Below, in pieces: positions 21,815 through 32,788 of a stretch of DNA of 64,000 nucleotides. The position numbers and the translations under genes were made by a program. The notes beneath the pieces were generated by a model. That model saw only the letters and a list, made by a program, of their open reading frames with translations. It searched no databases and had not been told where the DNA came from. Numbering within the stretch: the stretch's first letter is position 1; each line of letters starts with the position of its first letter. This stretch comes from Dama dama (lineage: Eukaryota; Chordata; Mammalia; Artiodactyla; Cervidae): the NCBI RefSeq assembly GCF_033118175.1, contig NC_083685.1:123450501-123514500 (forward strand), written 5' to 3'.

Positions 21815-22100
21815 TGCAGTTATTTTATTTAATTTTATTCTGGCTGCGCTGGGTCTTTGTTGCCGTGCACAGGCTTTCTTTAGTTGCAGCAAGTGGCGCT
21901 GCTCTCAAGTTGCGGTGAGTGGGCTTCTCTTGTTGCAGAGCACGGTCTGTAGGGCTCGGGCTTCAGTAGTTGCGGCTCGTGGGCTCAGTTGCCCCAAGGC
22001 ATGTGGAATTCTCCTGGACCAGGGATTGGACTGGTGTCCCTTGTATTGGCAGGCAGGTTTTCCACAACTCCACAACTGCAGGGAAGTCCTGCAGTTACTA
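21815..22100 (-). repeat. CHRL-type SINE, reversed
   Basis: 'ttttattctggctgcgctgg', 'gtctttgttgccgtgcacag', 'ttgcggctcgtgggctcag', 'gaccagggattggactggtg', end 'ctgcagggaagtcctgca'. Confidence 0.82.
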
Positions 22101-22185
22101 TTTTATGCCACTGAGTTTTGGGGTAGTTTCTTGTACATCAGTAGTAATTGGAAATTCCCCAACACCCTCTGATATGGCTTGAATT

Positions 22186-22311
22186 GATGTGATGTGTGTG
22201 CTCTGCTGTGTCCAACTTCTTTGCGACTTCATGGTAGTAGCCCGCCAGGCTTCTCTGTCCATAGGATTTTCCAGGCAAGAATACTGGAGTGGGTTGCCAC
22301 TTCCTTCTCCC
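22186..22311 (-). repeat. Bov-A / Bov-tA fragment, reversed
   Basis: 'tgctgtgtccaacttctttg' to 'gagtgggttgccacttcctt'. The tRNA head is missing. Confidence 0.85.
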
Positions 22312-22762
22312 CTGGGCTGAATTAGGTCCCCCCAAAGTTGTAGGTTGAAGTCCCATCCCTGGAACCTCAGACTGTGACCTTATTTGGAAAGAGGGTTGTA
22401 ACAGAGGTAATCAAGTTGAAATGAGGTCATCCAAGTGGGCCCGAATCTGACTAGTGTTCTTATAAAAAGAGAGGATATTTGGATATGGAAATGCCACCCA
22501 GGGAGAAGGTCATGTGAAGGTCAAGGCCAAGATTGGGTGATGGATCTACAGATCAAAGATGCCCCAAATTGCCAGCAAACCACCAGAAACTGGAAAGGGG
22601 CATGGCACGGATTCTCCCTTACGGCTCCAGTGGGAACCAACCCTACAGGCACCTCCATCTCAGACTTCAGGCCTCCAGAGCTGGGAGAAGGTACATTTCT
22701 ATTATTTAAGCCACTCAGTTAGTGGTACTTTATTATGGCAGCCCTGGGGAAGTGATACAGCC
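22312..22762 (+). mobile_element. MaLR LTR (MLT1-like)
   Basis: 'tgtgaccttatttggaaaga', 'gtgttcttataaaaagagag', 'caaaccaccagaaactggaa', 'ttatttaagccactcagtta', end 'ggcagccctggggaagtgat'. Solitary LTR. Confidence 0.8.
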
Positions 22763-23589
22763 TCCTAGGCACTAATGCCCAGTGACAAGTGACTGATACA
22801 AACAGCATTAAGCCGATGACACCCTGAAGCCGGCGTGCACAAGACGAGCCACGAATGCAAGCTTTTTCTGCCCCAACAGCACGTGAGCATCTAAAACACA
22901 GAATGAGGCCTCCACACCCCTCACCCAGCTCCCACACAGTGAACATCCCACCTCCCTCCCCTGGGCATGGCAATGCCTGATTGAGACCCAAGAGCATTGT
23001 CAGTTGAGGCTCTTTCCCCTGATTTATTCCCTGTTCCCTCCATCACTACCCAGGCTCCTCTGGGACTGCTTCTACATACGGAAGTTGGGTTTTGATTCTC
23101 CACTCAACGTCACCCTTGTTCCTGTTCCGCCGTTCATTATGCATTCAACGTGCTTATGTCTCCTCATGGAGTGGTCTGCAACAGTGATCTCTTGCATGAT
23201 TATCTCCATCTTACATCTTTCTGAGATTGCCCTTTAAAAAATCTTTTGAAGTTTTCATTTTTATTCTATTTTATGGGTCTTTCTGGGCAGCTTCCTTGGC
23301 TCTGTGAAAGAACAGCATTTAATTTTAAGAGCTGAGAGCTGGCCACCATGAGAGCCCTAGGAAGACAGTTTATGACCAGGGAAAGAGCAAGCATCACAGG
23401 GTTGGAATAAGAAGGATGATGCTAGGATGCAATTAGCTCCTGCCAGCCAGCCAAATGAGGCCCTTATCTGTTTATAGCAGGCCCAGCCCCGGGTCTGGAG
23501 AAGGTACCTTTGAAGTCTAGCGGGTCTAGAGTTCCAATCCTTATAGCCCTGCCCTTCCACGTGGAGTGATGGTGTGGCCCAGGCGATCT
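22763..23589. other. Unique DNA, nothing assigned
   Basis: No exon or named repeat recognised. Confidence 0.5.
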
Positions 23590-23665
23590 GGTCTTGATTT
23601 CGCTGCCAGGGCATTGCAGAACCCTTGGCACACAGAAAGCCACTCAATAAATGGTCGTGAAGAGA
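23590..23665 (+). repeat. L2 3' terminus
   Basis: 'cagaacccttggcacacaga' followed by 'agccactcaataaatggtcg'. Confidence 0.55.
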
Positions 23666-23668
23666 GGA

Positions 23669-24115
23669 AAGTTCCCTAGGGCTGCTGTAACAAAGGGCCA
23701 TAGGCTGGGGAGCTTGAAACAATAGAAATGGATTCTCTCACAGCTCTGGAGGCCAGAAGTCAAGGCGAGGGTAGCGTTGATCCCTGCTGGCGTCTTTGAG
23801 GAAGGATCCCTCCCAGGCCTCTCTCCAGCCTCTGGTGGCTGCCAGCCACCCTTCCTATTCCTGGCTGGCAGAAGACGCATGGCTCCAAGGTCGGCTCAGA
23901 AGTCACTGGGTCTTCTCTGCGGCTCTCCCCTGTGTCTGTCTCCAACTTCCCTTTCCTTTCTCTCATGAGGACACCAGTCACTGGACTTAGGGCCTCCCAC
24001 CCTCCAATTCAGGAAAACCTCATCTCAGATGTTTGATTCAATTATCTCTGCAACATCTTTAACAAACCTTTCCTAAACAGGGTCCCATTCTGAGGTTCCA
24101 GGGGGCAGTGCATTG
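23669..24115 (-). mobile_element. MaLR LTR (MLT1-like), reversed
   Basis: 'cctagggctgctgtaacaaa', 'ttgaaacaatagaaatggat', 'gaggacaccagtcactggac', 'cattctgaggttccaggg'. Full-length layout, no internal region. Confidence 0.8.
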
Positions 24116-24662
24116 GGGGGACAAGCGTCAGCCTAGTGCAGAGAGAGACTGGTGATCACTCCAGGGGAGCTGCCTTTTTGCGGAGGGACCGACCGTCCTG
24201 AACTGAACCCCGAGGCTCGGCCAGGAGGAGCAGGTGTAGAAGGTGGAGGCTGGAGAGGAAGAGGAGGGAGGGTAGGGTGGCGGGCATTTGTGGGGAACTC
24301 TGATCTGCCCAGGGACTCAAAGCCGAGTGAATGAAGAGGAGGGCCTGCTGCCAGCCAGGACCCGGCTTCAGGCCCAGGAAGCCCTGCCCTCCTCTGCCCT
24401 ATCTCCTGGGCCCCTTCTAGGCCTGCCTCTTGCTCCATCCTCATCTCTCCAGGCTCCAGATTTCAACATTCCCCAGTCCTAATCCCAGCAACTTCCCTCA
24501 CACTGAAATGGGTTCCCAGGGGTGACCCTCTCAGGGACCTTTTATTCTGGGAAGAATTTAGACATAGAGGACAGGGGTCAGCAGGAAGGGACCCACCTGT
24601 GGGCAGAGATGTTTCTCTGGGCATCAGAGTGACTCGCCCAGGTCCTTCATCATCCTCTAAAA
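24116..24662. other. Unique GC-rich DNA, nothing assigned
   Basis: Purine-rich around 24230-24290. No gene supported. Confidence 0.5.
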
Positions 24663-25092
24663 CAGGGGTTCCCAACCTCCGGGATCTAATGCATGGTGAC
24701 CTGAGATGGGCTGATGTAATAATATTAAAAATAAAAATAAAGTGCACAATAAATGTAATGCACTTGAATTATCCTGAAGGCTTCCCTGATGGCTCAGAAG
24801 GTAAAGAATCTGCCTGCAGTGCAGGAGACCCAGATTTGATACCTGGGTTGGAAAGATCCCCTTGAGAAGGAAATTGCAACGCGCTCCAGTATTCTGGCCT
24901 GGAGAATCCCAAGGACAGAGGGGTCTGGTGAGCTGCACTCCATGGGGTCACAAAAAGTTGGACACAACTGAGCAACTAACACTTTCACTTTTGAATTACC
25001 CTGAAACCATCCCCCCTACCCCTGGTCCAGTCTTTGGAAAAACTGTCTTCCATAGAGCTAGTCTGTGATGCCAAAAAGGCTGGGGACCACTG
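24663..25092 (+). mobile_element. hAT-Charlie element (MER1-like) split by a SINE
   Basis: Starts 'caggggttcccaacctccgg' and ends 'ccaaaaaggctggggaccac(tg)', near-inverted termini typical of hAT-Charlie. The internal 'aaagtgcacaataaatgtaa' is shared with copies at 27278 and 63297. A Bov-tA occupies 24779-24990. Confidence 0.7.
24779..24990 (+). repeat. Bov-tA SINE inside hAT element
   Basis: 'cttccctgatggctcagaag' to 'gagcaactaacactttcact'. 15-bp target duplication with one mismatch, ttgaatta[t/c]cctgaa (24764-24778, 24991-25005). Confidence 0.96.
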
Positions 25093-25479
25093 CAACCATC
25101 TGGGAGCTGAAGTTGAACTACCTGTAGTTTCAAATTCAGAATTTCCAAAGGGACAGCAGATAAAGGCATTCACTTGAGTGTCAATGTGGCATCATCAAAG
25201 GAACAGATCAATTCAGCAAACAGTTGACAGGAGCAGGATGAACCGTATCCTGAAAGTGGCGTGACCGTCCACTCAGTCCAGTCCAACAGAAGCAGTGGCC
25301 CCAGAGGCCTCCCCATACAGGAACCCCTTGCAGAATGAAACGCACGGGGCGTCTGGAGGACGGCTGGATTGCCGGAGGAACCGAAGGCTGGCACTTCCTG
25401 GCTTCCTCCCCTTGACAGCGACTTTTCCCACCCCTGGGAAAGTTCTACCCAGGGTATTTGTGAAGGATGACTGACGACG
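25093..25479. other. Unique DNA, nothing assigned
   Basis: No repeat or exon recognised. Confidence 0.5.
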
Positions 25480-25770
25480 AGGAATCTTTGTTGTGCTATC
25501 AGCTGTAATTATTTTAATTCAAACATACTCCCTTATAGGACTGACATCATAAATGCTGTTTTCCAGAACAAATAGCTGTCAGAGCTGTCAAGCAGAGCTG
25601 CTTACTGTTTTACATCATTACAATATTTAATTTCAACTCTGCAATTTTTTTTCCCCCACGCAACACTTTCAAGATTATTTCTTCCACTTTTATCTGGAAA
25701 AACAGGAGCCCAGAAGGATGAGAAGGAAGAAGCCATTCTCTCACATCAGCATAATTATTGATTTGGATGA
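25480..25770. promoter_or_regulatory. Candidate conserved non-coding element with paired TALE sites
   Basis: Repeat-free and AT-rich. Contains 'cagctgtaattattttaatt' and 'ctgacatcataaatgctgtt'. Two AGCTGTCA words are spaced 9 bp (25574-25581, 25583-25590); CTGTCA/TGACAG is the core bound by MEIS/PREP/TGIF-type TALE homeodomains. Enhancer-like; not tested. Confidence 0.42.
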
Positions 25771-25830
25771 TAAGAGGAAGGAAGGAAAGGAGGGAGGGAG
25801 GAAAGAGAGGAATGAAGGAAGGAAGCGATG
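25771..25830. repeat. (GGAA/GGGA)n purine tract
   Basis: 'aggaaggaaaggagggaggg' and similar; almost pure purine on the + strand. Confidence 0.85.
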
Positions 25831-26010
25831 GAGTGGTGTAGTGGGGAAGTCAGGAGGGAATGACTGGTTCACAGCATGCTAGGGACATTTTTTGGCTGGC
25901 CAAGTAGAAGCCCCTAATTGTTGTTCCTTTTGCTATGTGAGTACTTCCAGGAGAAAGGGCTACTGAACAAAGTGATATTGGTGACATGGTCAATTGCTCA
26001 TTTGGACACT

Positions 26011-26390
26011 TTTTTTTCTTTTTTTTTTTAAATTAATTTTTATTGGAGTATACTTGCTTTATAGGGCATCCCTGGTTGTTCAGCGGTAAAGAACGTGCCT
26101 ACCAATGCAGGAGATGCAGGAGACACGGGTTCGATCCCTGGGTAGGGAAGATCTCCTGGAGGAGGAAATGGCAACCCACTCCTGTATTCTTGCCTGGGAT
26201 ATCCCATGGACAGAGGAGCCTGGCGGGCTGCAGTCCATGGGGCTGCAAAGACTGGGACACATCTGAGCGCGCACACTGGCTTACAGCGTTGTGTTGGTTC
26301 CCACTGCACAGCCAAGTGCGTCAGCTGTGTGTGTATGTATATCCCCTCTTTACTTCGATTCCCTTCCCATTTAGGTCACTGGAACCATAC
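26011..26390 (-). mobile_element. L1 3'-region fragment, reversed, split by Bov-tA
   Basis: Left part 'aattaatttttattggagta'; right part 'gcgttgtgttggttcccact', 'tatcccctctttacttcgat', 'cccatttaggtcactgg'. Together these follow reversed artiodactyl L1 3' sequence, with a SINE between. Confidence 0.6.
26066..26272 (+). repeat. Bov-tA SINE inside L1
   Basis: 'ggcatccctggttgttcagc' to 'catctgagcgcgcacact'. Keeps a perfect pol III B-box word GGTTCGATCC (26128-26137). Confidence 0.94.
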
Positions 26391-26835
26391 TTCTAATGGT
26401 GGTGTTGAAAGGTCATAAACAAACAGATAAACTTTCAAAGGTTAGGTCGGTTATGATTGAAGACCAATAACTTCAGTTACCCAGTGTACTGAGCTGCTTT
26501 GATTTGTATTTTTTTATGTGGGGGTAACTTGTTATTATGAAATAGTTTCCAGTGAAGAAAAGTTAGAAGAACAGCACCAGGAACTTCCAGTACCCTTTAT
26601 CAGAGTCACTGCACATTTACATTTTGTTTTAGCACAAACTCACTCTTTCTCTGACACATTATTTTTTTCTTGCATCTTTTGAGAAAAGGATGGAGACAGT
26701 ATGCCCCTGAACTTTTAGATGCTTCAGGGGACATTTCCCTAAGAATGAGAATATTCTCTAATATAGTCACAGGACAACTATCAAAATCAGGATATTTATC
26801 ATTGATAAAATGTTATCTAATCCATAGTCCATATT

Positions 26836-27232
26836 TGCTATGGACTGAATGTTAATTTCCCCCCAAAATTCATATGTTGAAGCCTTAACCACCTCCTCCC
26901 AAAGTGACGTTAGTAGGGGGCAGAGCTTCTAGGAAGTCATTGTGTTTAGGATGCAGTCCTGAGGATGGGCCCCCGTGATGGGACGAGTGCCCTGATGAAA
27001 AAAGAGACCAGAGGGCCTTCTCCTCACTCTTTCTCTCTCCTTCCTCCCTCTCTCCATGTGAGCGTATATGTGTGGCTTGTCTGCAAGCCAGGAGGAGAAC
27101 TCTCCCCAAACCAGCTACGCCAGCCCCCCAGTCTCAGGCTTCCAGCCTCCAGAACTGTGAGAAAACAAATCTCTGTTGTTTAAGCTGCCCAATCTGTGGC
27201 ATTTTATCATGGCAGCTGGAGCAGACTAAATA
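26836..27232 (+). mobile_element. MaLR LTR (MST/MLT1-like)
   Basis: Starts 'tgctatggactgaatgttaa', has 'cccaaaattcatatgttgaa' and 'ttccagcctccagaactgtg', ends 'ggagcagactaaata'. Complete solitary LTR inserted in the older repeat. Confidence 0.82.
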
Positions 27233-27277
27233 CCCTATTCAAATTTCATCCATTATCCAAAAATATCCTTTACTGCA

Positions 27278-27465
27278 GGGATCCCCAATCTCCAGGTTCT
27301 AATGCCTGATGATCTGAGGCAGAGTTGATGTAATAAAAATAGAAATAAAATGCACAAAAATGTAATGCCTTTGAATCATACCCAAACCACCCCAGCCTCC
27401 ATGAAAAAACCTTCTTTCATGAAAACGGTCCCTGGTGCCAAAAAGGTTGGGGATAGCTACTTTAT
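27278..27465 (+). mobile_element. hAT-Charlie element (MER1-like)
   Basis: 'cagggatccccaatctccag' to 'ccaaaaaggttggggatag'. Same family as 24663 and 63297; near-complete, no transposase. Confidence 0.7.
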
Positions 27466-27483
27466 TACCATCTGCCACCTTGT

Positions 27484-27519
27484 CCAGGCCCTGACCTGGG
27501 TCCAGGTCCTGACCTGGGT
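27484..27519. repeat. 18-bp tandem duplication
   Basis: ccagg[c/t]cctgacctgggt occurs twice in tandem with one mismatch, just after the hAT end. Confidence 0.9.
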
Positions 27520-27839
27520 TCGCAAGTTGCATTTGGCTGTCATGTCTCTTTGCTTTCCATAACTGAAAACAATATTTCAGTCTTTCTTTTACCGTAACGT
27601 TGTTGAAGAATACAGGCCAGTGATTTTATAGATGGCCCCTCAATTCGGGTTCTTCTGAAGTTTCTTCACCAATCAGATGCAGGTTGTGCATTTTTGATGG
27701 GACAGCCACAGAAGTGGTGGGTCTCATTGCAGGTGGCACACTGCTGCCTGTTGTCCCCATAGGTGACGTTAGCCTTGACCCCTTAATCCAGGAAGTGTCT
27801 GCCAGACCTTCCCATTGTGGAGCCACCCTGATCTCTCTG

Positions 27840-28103
27840 TACTGGGTTGGTCAAAAAGTTCATTTGGGCTTTTCCATAAGATCTTACTTTGGAAGATCTT
27901 TCCATAAGATCCTCCTCTGTTCAAAGGATTTTCCAGGCAAGAATACTGGAGTGGATAGGTATTCCCTTTTCCAGGGGATCTTTATGACCCAGGGATGGAA
28001 CCTGGGTTTCCTACTTTGCAGGTGGACTCTTTACCATCTGAGCCAGCAGGGAAGCCTTTAGATCTTACAGAAAACCCAAAGGAACATTTTGGCCAACCCA
28101 GTA
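27840..28103. mobile_element. Mariner-type MITE with nested SINE
   Basis: Left end 'tactgggttggtcaaaaagt' and right end '...acattttggccaacccagta' are inverted repeats bounded by TA, as for ruminant mariner elements. The middle is a Bov-tA. Subtracting it leaves a short palindromic element without transposase. Confidence 0.85.
27888..28059 (-). repeat. Bov-tA SINE (3'-truncated) inside mariner
   Basis: 'aggattttccaggcaagaat' to 'tgagccagcagggaagcc', reversed. Flanked by agatcttac at 27879-27887 and 28060-28068. Between the left duplication and the SINE lies a 28-bp-period repeat of target sequence (tttccataagatc at 27871 and 27899). Confidence 0.88.
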
Positions 28104-28882
28104 TTTGGTATGTAATTTATGGGCAGATAATAAGAAACTGACCCAGACATGGCCATGAGTGTCCAGGAGTCTCTGGAGGAGGCGTGGGTTGGCCGTGGCC
28201 TGCTGCAGAGTCGGAGACTGTGAAGCAGTGCTTGCATGGGACCTTCTGAAGGAGGTCACCATCATCTTCATTACCTCCTCCATAGTTTGGCCTCAGGTCA
28301 AGCAACAGGGAGGGAACACAGCCCTGCCCATCAACAGAAAACTGGATAAAAGATTTACTGAACATGGCCCCACCCATCAGAACAAGATCCAGTTTCCCCC
28401 TCAGTCAGTCTCTCCCATCAGGAAGCTCCATAAGCCTCTTATCCTTCCCCAGCAGAGAGCAGACAGAATGAAAACCACAATCATGGAAAACTAACCAAGC
28501 TGATCACATGGACCACAGCCTTGTCTAACTCAATGACACTATGAGCCATGCTGTATAAAGCCATCCAAGACAGATGAGTCATAGAGAGTTCTGACAAAAC
28601 GTGGTCCACTGGAGAAGGGAATGGCAAACCAGTTTAGTATTCTTGCCTTGAGAACCCCACGAACAGTATGAAAAGGCAAAACAGTATGACACTGAAGATG
28701 AACTCCCCAAATGGGTAGGTGTCCAATATGCTGCTGGAGAAGGGTGGAGAAATAACTCCAGAAAGAATGAAGAGATGGAGCCAAAGCAAAAACAACTCCA
28801 AGTTGTGGTTGTGACTGGTGATGGAAGTAAAGTCTGATGCTGGAAACAGCAATATTGAATAAGAACCTGGAATGTTACGTCC

Positions 28883-29583
28883 ATGAATAAAGGCAAATTG
28901 AAAGTGGTCAAACAGGAGATGGCAAGAGTAAACAGTGGCATTTTAGGAATCAGTGAACTAAAATGGACTGGAATGGATGAATTTAACTCAGATGACCATT
29001 ATACGTATTACTGTGGGCAAGAATCCCTTAGAATAAATGAAGTAACCCTCATAGTCAGCAAAAGAGTCCAAAATGCAGTACTTGGATGCAATCTCAAAAA
29101 TGACAGAATGATCACTGTTCATTTCCAAGGCAAACCATTCAATATCACAGTAATCCAAGTCTATGCCCCGACCAGTAATGCTGAAGAAGCTGAAGTTGAA
29201 CAGTTCTATGAAGACCTACAAGACCTTATAGAACTAACACCCAAAAAAGATGTCTTCTTCATATAGGCAACTGGAATGCAAAAATAGGAAGTCAAGAGAT
29301 ACCTGGAGTAACAGGCAAATTTGGCCTTAGTGTACAAAATGAAGCAGGTCAAAGGCTAATAGAGTTTTGCCAAGAGAAAGCACTGGTCATAGCAAACACC
29401 CTCTTCCAACAATGCAAGAGAAGATTCTACACATGGACATCATCAGATGGTCAATACCAAAATCAGATTTATTGTATTCTTTGCAGCCAAAGGTGGAGAA
29501 GCTCTATACAGTCAGCAAAAACAAGACCGGGAGCTGACTGTGGCTCAGATCATGAACTCCTTATTGCCAAATTCAGACTTAAA
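28883..29583 (+). pseudogene. BovB ORF2 endonuclease domain, broken
   Basis: The first 127 codons (28883-29266) are open and match the N-terminal APE-type endonuclease. ISELKW (residues 23-28) carries the family's metal-binding Glu, and VIQVYAPTS is present. A one-base loss near 29264 creates a TAG stop. In the shifted frame the family's GDWNAK reads GNWNAK (29266-29283), so the catalytic Asp codon has become Asn. The closing SDH motif (29545-29553) is intact. No host function suggested. Confidence 0.9.
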
Positions 29584-30147
29584 TTGAAGAAAGTAGGGAA
29601 AACCTCTAGACCACTCAGGTATGACCTAAATCAAATCCCTTATGATTATACAGTGGAAGTTACAAATAGATTCAGGGGATTAGATCTGATAGACAGAGTG
29701 CCTGAAGAACTACAGACAGAGGTTTGTGACATTGTACAGGAGGCAGTGATCAAGACCATCCCCAAGAAAAAGAAATGCAAAAAGGCAAAATGGTTGTTTG
29801 ATGAGGGCTTACAAATAGCTGAGAAAAGAAGAGAAGCTATAGGCAAAGGAGAAAAGGAAAGATATACCCATTTGAATGCAGAGTTCCAAAGAATTGCAAG
29901 GAGAGATAAAAAAGCCTTCCTCAGAGATCAATGCAAAGAAATAGAGGAAAACAATAGAATTGGCAAGACTAGAGATCTCTTCAAGAAAATTAGAGATACC
30001 AAGAGAACATTTCGTGCAAAGGTGAGCACAATAAAGGACAGAAAAGGTAGGGACCTAACAGAAGCAGAAGATATTAAGAATAGGTGGCAAGAATACACCT
30101 AGGAACTATACCAAAAAGATCTTCAGGACCCAGATAACCATGATGGT
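29584..30147 (+). pseudogene. BovB ORF2 linker region
   Basis: A 172-codon open stretch rich in Lys/Glu/Arg (KKVGKTSRPLRYDLNQIPYD at its start) ends at a TAG (30100-30102). The BovB frame continues unchanged after it, so this is a point nonsense change. It is the inter-domain region and not a separate gene. Confidence 0.9.
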
Positions 30148-31658
30148 GTGATCACTCACCTAGAGCCAGACATCCTGGAGTCTGAAGTCAAGTGGGCCTT
30201 AGGAAGCATCACTACAAACAAAGCTAGTGAAGGTGGTGGAATTCCACTTGAGCTATTTCAAATCCTAAAAGATAATGCTGTGAAAGCGTTTCACTCAATA
30301 TGCCAGCAAATCTGGAAAACTTCGCAGTGGCCGCAGGCCTGGAAAAAGTTTTCATTCCAATCCCAAAGAAAGGCAATGTCAAAGAATGTTCAAACTATCG
30401 AACAATTGCACTCATCTCATACGCTAGCAAAGTAATGCTCAAAATTCTCCAAGCCAGGCTTCAACAGTATGTGAACTTCAACTTCCAGATGTTCAAGCTG
30501 GATTTAGAAAAGGCAGGAGAACCAGAGATCAAACTGCCAACATCTGCTGGATCATCGAAAAATCAAGAGTTCCAGAAAAACATCTACTTTTGCTGTATTG
30601 ACTACCCAAAGCTTTTGACTGCGTGGATCACCACAAACTGTGGAAAATTCTTCAAGAGATGGGAATACCAGACCACCTGACCTGCCTCCTGAGAAATCTG
30701 TATGCAGGTCAAGAAGCAACAGTTAGAACTGGACATGGAACAACAGACTGGTGCCAAATCAGGAAAGGAGTACATCAAGGCTGTGTATTGTCACCCTGCT
30801 TATTTAAATTCTATGCAGAGTAGATCATGAGAAATGCCAGGCTGGATGAAGCACAAGCTGAAATCAAGATTGCCAGGAAAAATATCAATAACCTCAGATA
30901 CGTAGATGACACCACCCTTATGGCAGAAAGCAAAGAACTAAAGAGCCTCTTGATGAAAGTGAAAGAGGAGAGTGAAAAAGTTGGCTTAAAACTCAACATT
31001 CAGAAAACTAAGATCATGGCATCCGGTCCCATCACTTCATGGCAAATAGATGGAGAAACAGTGAGAGATTTTATTGTTTTGGGCCCCACAAATCACTGCA
31101 GATGGTGACGGCAGCCATGAAATTAAAACACACTTGCTCCTTGGAAGAAAAGCTGTGACCAACCTAGACAGCATATTAAAAAGCAGAGACATTACTTTAC
31201 CAACAAAGGTCCATCTAGTCAAAGCTGTAGGTTTTCCAGTAGTCATGTATGGATGTGAGAGTTGGACTATAAAGAAAGCTGAGCGCCTAAGAATTGATGC
31301 TTTTGAACTGTGGTGTTGGAGAAGACTCTTGAGAGTCCCTTGGACTGCAAGGCAATCCAACCAGTCAATCCTAAAGGAAATCAGCCCTGAATATTCATTG
31401 GAAGGACTGATGCTGAAGCTGAAACTCCAATACCTTGGCCACCTGATGTGAAGAACCAACTCATTGGAAAAGACCCTGATGCTGGGAAAGATTGAAGGCA
31501 GGAGGAGAAGGGGACAACAGAGATTGAGATGGTTGGATGGCATCACTGACACGATGGTCATGAGTTTGAGTAAGCTCCAGGAGTTGGTGATGGACAGGGA
31601 AGCCTGGAGTGCTGCAGTCCATGGAGTCACAAAGAGTTGGACACAACTGAGTGATTGA
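30148..31658 (+). pseudogene. BovB ORF2 reverse transcriptase and C-terminus, broken
   Basis: RT landmarks are scattered over frames: NKASEGGGIP (about 30217), GVHQGCVLSP (about 30769) and the active-site box as YVDD (30899-30910). Breaks are frameshifts near 30345, 30500-30620 and 31080, a TAG at 30821-30823 and a TGA at 31449-31451, the last in a former CGA-like codon. The C-terminal CESWTIKKAE and LRWLDGITD segments follow. Minus-strand frames here, including a 211-aa one (31037-31672), are antisense shadows. Confidence 0.92.
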
Positions 31659-31698
31659 ACTGACTGACTCACTGAGTTGGAGAATATAATTACACTAT

Positions 31699-31850
31699 AG
31701 GGATTTCTCTGTTGTTCCAGGGTCTAAGACTCCAAGCTACCAATACAAGGGGCCCAAATTCAATCCCTGGTCAGGGAACTAGATCTCACATGCCACAACT
31801 AAGACCTGGAGCAGCCAAAAAAGTGAAATAAATTAAAAATTTAAAAATAA
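31699..31850 (+). repeat. CHR SINE
   Basis: 'ggatttctctgttgttccag' to 'gcagccaaaaaagtgaaata'. Placed just downstream of the BovB 3' end. Confidence 0.8.
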
Positions 31851-32593
31851 GCAAAACAAACTTTCTTGGAAAAAAAAAGCCAAACCATACCTGAACTTAA
31901 TCATACTCTCAGCCACTATTTTTAGCAGCTGTGGATGATTTTTCTGACGTCATTCCATCATCCCTTCTATATGTATTAACTGACATCTGCTGTAAAGAAA
32001 AACTTTCCCTTCACCCTGTTTGTGTGTGCTTCCATGTATCAACAATTCTATCATCTCTGTGAACTCCTCTCCATAGCAACCCTACACTGATGAACATTAG
32101 CACAGACTCAACCATCCAGAAGCTTTCATCCTGGGGGCCTGCTTCCTCCAGGGAGTTAGAAAAACCCAGGATCAGGGAAGGTCACTAATGCAAGAACACG
32201 CTTTTACAGATAGCGCCGTTGAGGCCGAAAAGAGAGGACGATGCCTGGAGTTGCACAGCCGCCAGCCGAGAGGAGGCGCTCCAGGACAGAGCCCAGGCAT
32301 CTGGCTGGCATCGTGTTTTAAGGGGCACCAGGGCAGAGCTAGAAGCTGCTCAGGATGTATTGCCCTTGACTTAGCGACAGGGTTCCAAGGTGTTGAGAGA
32401 TGGAAACTCCCGGGTGGGGGCTTTCTGGGATTCTCCTCTGTGGTCTTAGGGCTGGGTCATAGACCCTTGGTCTAGGGTGCCCTCCAGCGTGGGGTGTGTG
32501 GGGCTGGGTCAAGAGGAACCAAACCGGCACGTCAGCACCGGCACTAAAGTACCAGCCAGAGAGTCCTGAGGAAGCATGCAAGCTCCTGGCTTA
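31851..32593. other. Unique DNA, nothing assigned
   Basis: No gene or clear repeat. Confidence 0.5.
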
Positions 32594-32788
32594 GAAAGTG
32601 AAAATCGCTCAGTCGTGTCCGACTCTTTGCAACCCCACAGACTATACAGTCCATGGAATTCTCCAGGCCAGAATACTGGAGGGGGTAGTCTAGCCCTTCT
32701 CCAGGGGATCTTCCAGACCCAGGAATCAAACCAGGGTCTCCTGCAATGCAGGCGGATTCTTTACCAACTGAGCTATCGGGAAAGCCCC
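32594..32788 (-). repeat. Bov-tA SINE, reversed
   Basis: 'ctcagtcgtgtccgactctt' to 'aactgagctatcgggaaagc'. Confidence 0.94.

Larger units (their letters stand above)
26550..27839 (-). repeat. Old mammalian interspersed repeat, class uncertain (probably L1M)
   Basis: Three colinear pieces: 26550-26835 ('gaacttccagtaccctttat', 'tatcaaaatcaggatattta'), 27233-27277 ('ttcatccattatccaaaaat') and 27466-27839 ('gttgaagaatacaggccagt', 'accccttaatccaggaagtg'). They are separated by an LTR and a hAT element. I recognise it as one dispersed repeat but am unsure of the family; orientation inferred. Confidence 0.5.
28105..31672 (+). mobile_element. BovB (RTE) LINE, nearly full length, inactive
   Basis: About 3.5 kb with 5' UTR (28105-28882), endonuclease, linker and reverse transcriptase regions, and the ACTGA-type 3' end (31640-31672). 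BovB encodes one APE-like endonuclease/reverse transcriptase protein that primes reverse transcription at nicked target DNA. This copy has several frameshifts and stops and cannot make it. It begins right after the mariner element. Confidence 0.95.

Noticed and set aside
28883..29266. 127-aa open frame as a host gene
   Set aside because: It is the BovB endonuclease N-terminus, followed in place by the rest of the element.
31037..31672. 211-aa minus-strand frame, one of the longest in the window
   Set aside because: Exactly antisense to the BovB ORF2 C-terminus. The same frame recurs opposite every BovB end here.
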